Of a stretch of DNA of 8,191 bases, positions 6,468 to 8,191 are shown in pieces (the stretch's first letter is position 1; each line of letters begins with the position of its first letter). A program made the position numbers and the translations under genes. Source of the DNA: Puia dinghuensis (lineage in GTDB: Bacteria; Bacteroidota; Bacteroidia; Chitinophagales; Chitinophagaceae); the NCBI GenBank assembly GCA_026224995.1, contig JAMFRX010000652.1, positions 1 through 8,191 of the forward strand, written 5' to 3'. Under the pieces are notes generated by a model. It was not told the origin of the DNA, searched no databases, and saw only the letters and a list, made by a program, of their open reading frames with translations.

Positions 6468-7742
6468 ATGCAGATAGAAAAATATAAAATAGAAGAGCAT
6501 AATCAGTCCTTGCTGAAAGAGCATCAGCGAAAGCTGAATTTTGTCACAGCCGGCCTTCCCAACGCCGAGACCATCCTCCGCAAGCTCGCCGACTTCCAGG
6601 TGGCCATTCCCAGTTGGGCTCTTGGGACGGGCGGCACCCGTTTCGCCCGCTTCTCCGGTGGCGGCGAACCCCGCAGCCTGGAAGAAAAGATCGAAGACGT
6701 CGGCCTCCTGCATGCGTTGAATCGCTCCAGCGGCGCCATCTCGCTGCATATCCCCTGGGATATCCCCCGTAACCCCACCGCCATCAAAGCCCTGGCTGCC
6801 CAGTTCGGCCTCCGTTTCGACGCGATGAACTCCAACACTTTCCAGGATCAGCCCGGCCAAAAACAGAGCTATAAATTCGGCTCGCTGCAAAACGTCCGCA
6901 AAGACGTGCGCCGCCAGGCCATAGAGCACAATATAGAGGTGATCCGCTACGGCCAGGAGCTGGGCTCCGACTCGTTGACGGTATGGCTGGCGGACGGCTC
7001 CTGCTTCCCGGGCCAGCTCAATTTCCGCCAGGCTTTTCAAAACACGCTGGAAGGCTTGCAGGAGATCTATGCCGCCCTGCCCGCTGACTGGAAGATGTTC
7101 GTGGAATACAAAGCATTCGAGCCGAACTTCTATTCCACTACAGTGGGCGACTGGGGTCAGTCTTTACTTTATGCTTCCAAGCTGGGCCCCAAGGCCTATA
7201 CCCTCGTGGACCTTGGCCACCACCTGCCCAATGCCAACATAGAACAGATCGTCGCCTTGCTGCTCATGGAAGGGAAGCTGGGCGGCTTTCATTTCAACGA
7301 CTCCAAGTACGGGGATGATGACCTTACTGTGGGCAGCATCAAGCCCTACCAGCTCTTCCTCATCTTCAACGAGCTGGTGGATGGCATGGATGCCCGGGGC
7401 ATGGACCACACGCGTGACCTGGGATGGATGATCGATGCTTCCCACAATGTAAAAGATCCGCTGGAAGACCTGCTGCAATCGGTTGAAGCGATCATGCTCA
7501 CTTATGCTCAGGCTTTGCTGGTGGACCGCAAGCAGCTCACCGCAGCTCAACAGGCTAACGATATCGTGGCGGCCCAGGAGCTCTTGCAGAGCTGTTTCCG
7601 CACCGACACCCGCGCCCTGGTAGCCGAAGCCCGGCTACGCACCGGAGCGGCCCTGGACCCACTGAAGCTCTACCGGAGTGAAAAAATACGCGAACACCTG
7701 ATCAAGGAAAGAGGCGCCGGAACCGTCGCCACAGGCCTATAG
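6468..7742 (+). CDS. rhaI: L-rhamnose isomerase, RhaI (Pseudomonas stutzeri) type
   Basis: RhaI is a metal-dependent TIM-barrel isomerase of 424 residues that converts L-rhamnose to L-rhamnulose; the family often tolerates other sugars. Active-site residues known from the P. stutzeri enzyme can be placed with an almost constant offset: H94 in SLHIPWD (H101 there), E213 and K215 in FVEYKAFEP (E219, K221), D248 and H251 in LVDLGHH (D254, H257), H275 in GGFHFND (H281), D283 and D285 in KYGDDDL (D289, D291), and D323 in MIDASHN (D327). It should therefore be active. It is the RhaI type, not the enterobacterial RhaA type. ATG 6468 lies 10 bases after rhaM; an ATG at 6458 is out of frame and closes quickly. 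The stop overlaps a small perfect palindrome, and the kinase gene follows after 23 bases. It supplies the substrate for that kinase. Confidence 0.95.
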   Translation: MQIEKYKIEEHNQSLLKEHQRKLNFVTAGLPNAETILRKLADFQVAIPSWALGTGGTRFARFSGGGEPRSLEEKIEDVGLLHALNRSSGAISLHIPWDIPRNPTAIKALAAQFGLRFDAMNSNTFQDQPGQKQSYKFGSLQNVRKDVRRQAIEHNIEVIRYGQELGSDSLTVWLADGSCFPGQLNFRQAFQNTLEGLQEIYAALPADWKMFVEYKAFEPNFYSTTVGDWGQSLLYASKLGPKAYTLVDLGHHLPNANIEQIVALLLMEGKLGGFHFNDSKYGDDDLTVGSIKPYQLFLIFNELVDGMDARGMDHTRDLGWMIDASHNVKDPLEDLLQSVEAIMLTYAQALLVDRKQLTAAQQANDIVAAQELLQSCFRTDTRALVAEARLRTGAALDPLKLYRSEKIREHLIKERGAGTVATGL

Positions 7743-7745
7743 GCC
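7734..7745. repeat. Perfect 12-base palindrome over the rhaI stop codon
   Basis: GGCCTATAGGCC is a perfect palindrome that includes the TAG stop of rhaI (7740-7742). A third GGCC copy follows at 7749-7752 (after a GCT spacer), so alternative short hairpins are possible. There is no T-run, so this is not a terminator. It may be chance in a GC-rich junction or a weak intercistronic RNA structure. Confidence 0.35.
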
Positions 7746-7765
7746 GCTGGCCGTAAAAATTGGTT

Positions 7766-8191
7766 ATGCAGAACACGATAGCAATTTTCGACATCGGAAA
7801 AACCAATAAAAAGCTCTTCATCTTCGACGAACAGTACAGGATCGTATGGGAACAGTCCGATACCTGTCCGCAAACGATCGACGAAGATGGCGAACCCTGC
7901 GAAGACATCGGGCAGCTGACGGATTGGATCCACCGGTCTCTGGCCGGTATCACCGCTCTGCCCGACTTCCATATTAAAGCGATCAATTTCAGCGCATATG
8001 GCGCCAGCCTCGTCTATCTGGGCAGCCAGGGCACCCCTATCGCTCCTCTGTATAACTATCTGAAACCCTTTCCCGACCACCTGAAGAAGAAGTTTTACGA
8101 TACCTATGGCGGCGAGATCACCTTTTCCATGCTCACCGCCTCGCCGGTGTTGGGAAGCCTGAACTCGGGCATGCAGCTATATCGTCTCAAG
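7766..8191 (+). CDS. rhaB: FGGY-family carbohydrate kinase, probable L-rhamnulokinase (3' end outside window)
   Basis: This ORF opens at ATG 7766 and stays open to the last base, giving the first 142 residues. It begins QNTIAIFDIGKTNKKLFIFDE, where D9-I-G-K-T-N-K-K is the phosphate-1 ATP-binding motif of FGGY sugar kinases in the variant seen in a divergent Bacteroidota-type subgroup. Further FGGY-like elements are INFSAYGASLVYL (from I73), with the small residues expected in the first core domain, PLYNYLKPFP, and the substrate-side helix SPVLGSLNSGMQLYRLK at the edge. It should phosphorylate L-rhamnulose at C1 with ATP in the cytoplasm, completing the pathway between rhaI (23 bases upstream) and the fused aldolase. 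Substrate assignment comes from the operon and not from the visible residues; L-fuculokinase or another ketose kinase cannot be excluded. The catalytic aspartate and the adenosine-binding C-terminal domain lie beyond the window. Family call firm, specificity likely. Confidence 0.88.
   Translation, partial: MQNTIAIFDIGKTNKKLFIFDEQYRIVWEQSDTCPQTIDEDGEPCEDIGQLTDWIHRSLAGITALPDFHIKAINFSAYGASLVYLGSQGTPIAPLYNYLKPFPDHLKKKFYDTYGGEITFSMLTASPVLGSLNSGMQLYRLK

Noticed and set aside
6458..6487. Tiny ORF starting at ATG 6458 between rhaM and rhaI
   Set aside because: It closes after nine codons, is out of frame with rhaI and has no ribosome binding site; nothing supports translation.
7620..7638. Hairpin GTAGCCG-N5-CGGCTAC inside rhaI
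   Set aside because: It lies within conserved-length coding sequence (a run of Ala, Glu and Arg codons), has no T-run, and is explained by codon choice.

Overview
The window is a metabolic locus with all genes on the + strand. It covers most of an L-rhamnose catabolic operon, preceded by a second sugar gene set (a sugar-porter permease and an L-arabinose-isomerase-like protein). The source looks like a member of Bacteroidota, probably Chitinophagaceae-like. This is an inference from three things: the gene repertoire (RhaT + fused aldolase/dehydrogenase + RhaM + RhaI + divergent FGGY kinase), starts that mostly lack a Shine-Dalgarno sequence, and a TAnnTTTG-type -7 element upstream of rhaT. 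Base composition is GC-rich for that phylum.

Layout: (1) 2-916, the 3' half of a sugar-porter MFS permease, open to the left edge and doubtful over its first ~80 bases. (2) 942-2366, an AraA/FucI-fold isomerase with an intact set of metal-ligand residues. (3) 2369-2800, a small exported NTF2-like (DUF4440/SnoaL-type) protein of unknown role, starting 2 bases after the isomerase stop. (4) 2801-2915, the only sizeable intergenic region, with a possible promoter and an imperfect inverted repeat. (5) 2916-3995 rhaT; 4012-6132 fused rhamnulose-1-phosphate aldolase/lactaldehyde dehydrogenase; 6143-6457 rhaM; 6468-7742 rhaI; 7766-8191 the start of a rhamnulokinase-type FGGY kinase that runs off the right edge. 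Gaps within this block are 10-23 bases, so it is almost certainly one transcript.

How they work together: RhaT brings in L-rhamnose with protons. RhaM equilibrates its anomers and RhaI converts it to L-rhamnulose. The kinase makes L-rhamnulose 1-phosphate. The fused enzyme splits that to dihydroxyacetone phosphate and L-lactaldehyde, and its SDR half probably oxidises the lactaldehyde to L-lactate with NAD+. Every chemical step is therefore represented. No regulator, glycosidase or SusCD pair lies inside the window.

I found no CRISPR array, RNA gene, insertion sequence or obviously new system. The least explained elements are the extra isomerase of unknown substrate, the exported NTF2-like protein embedded beside it, and the irregular 5' end of the permease.
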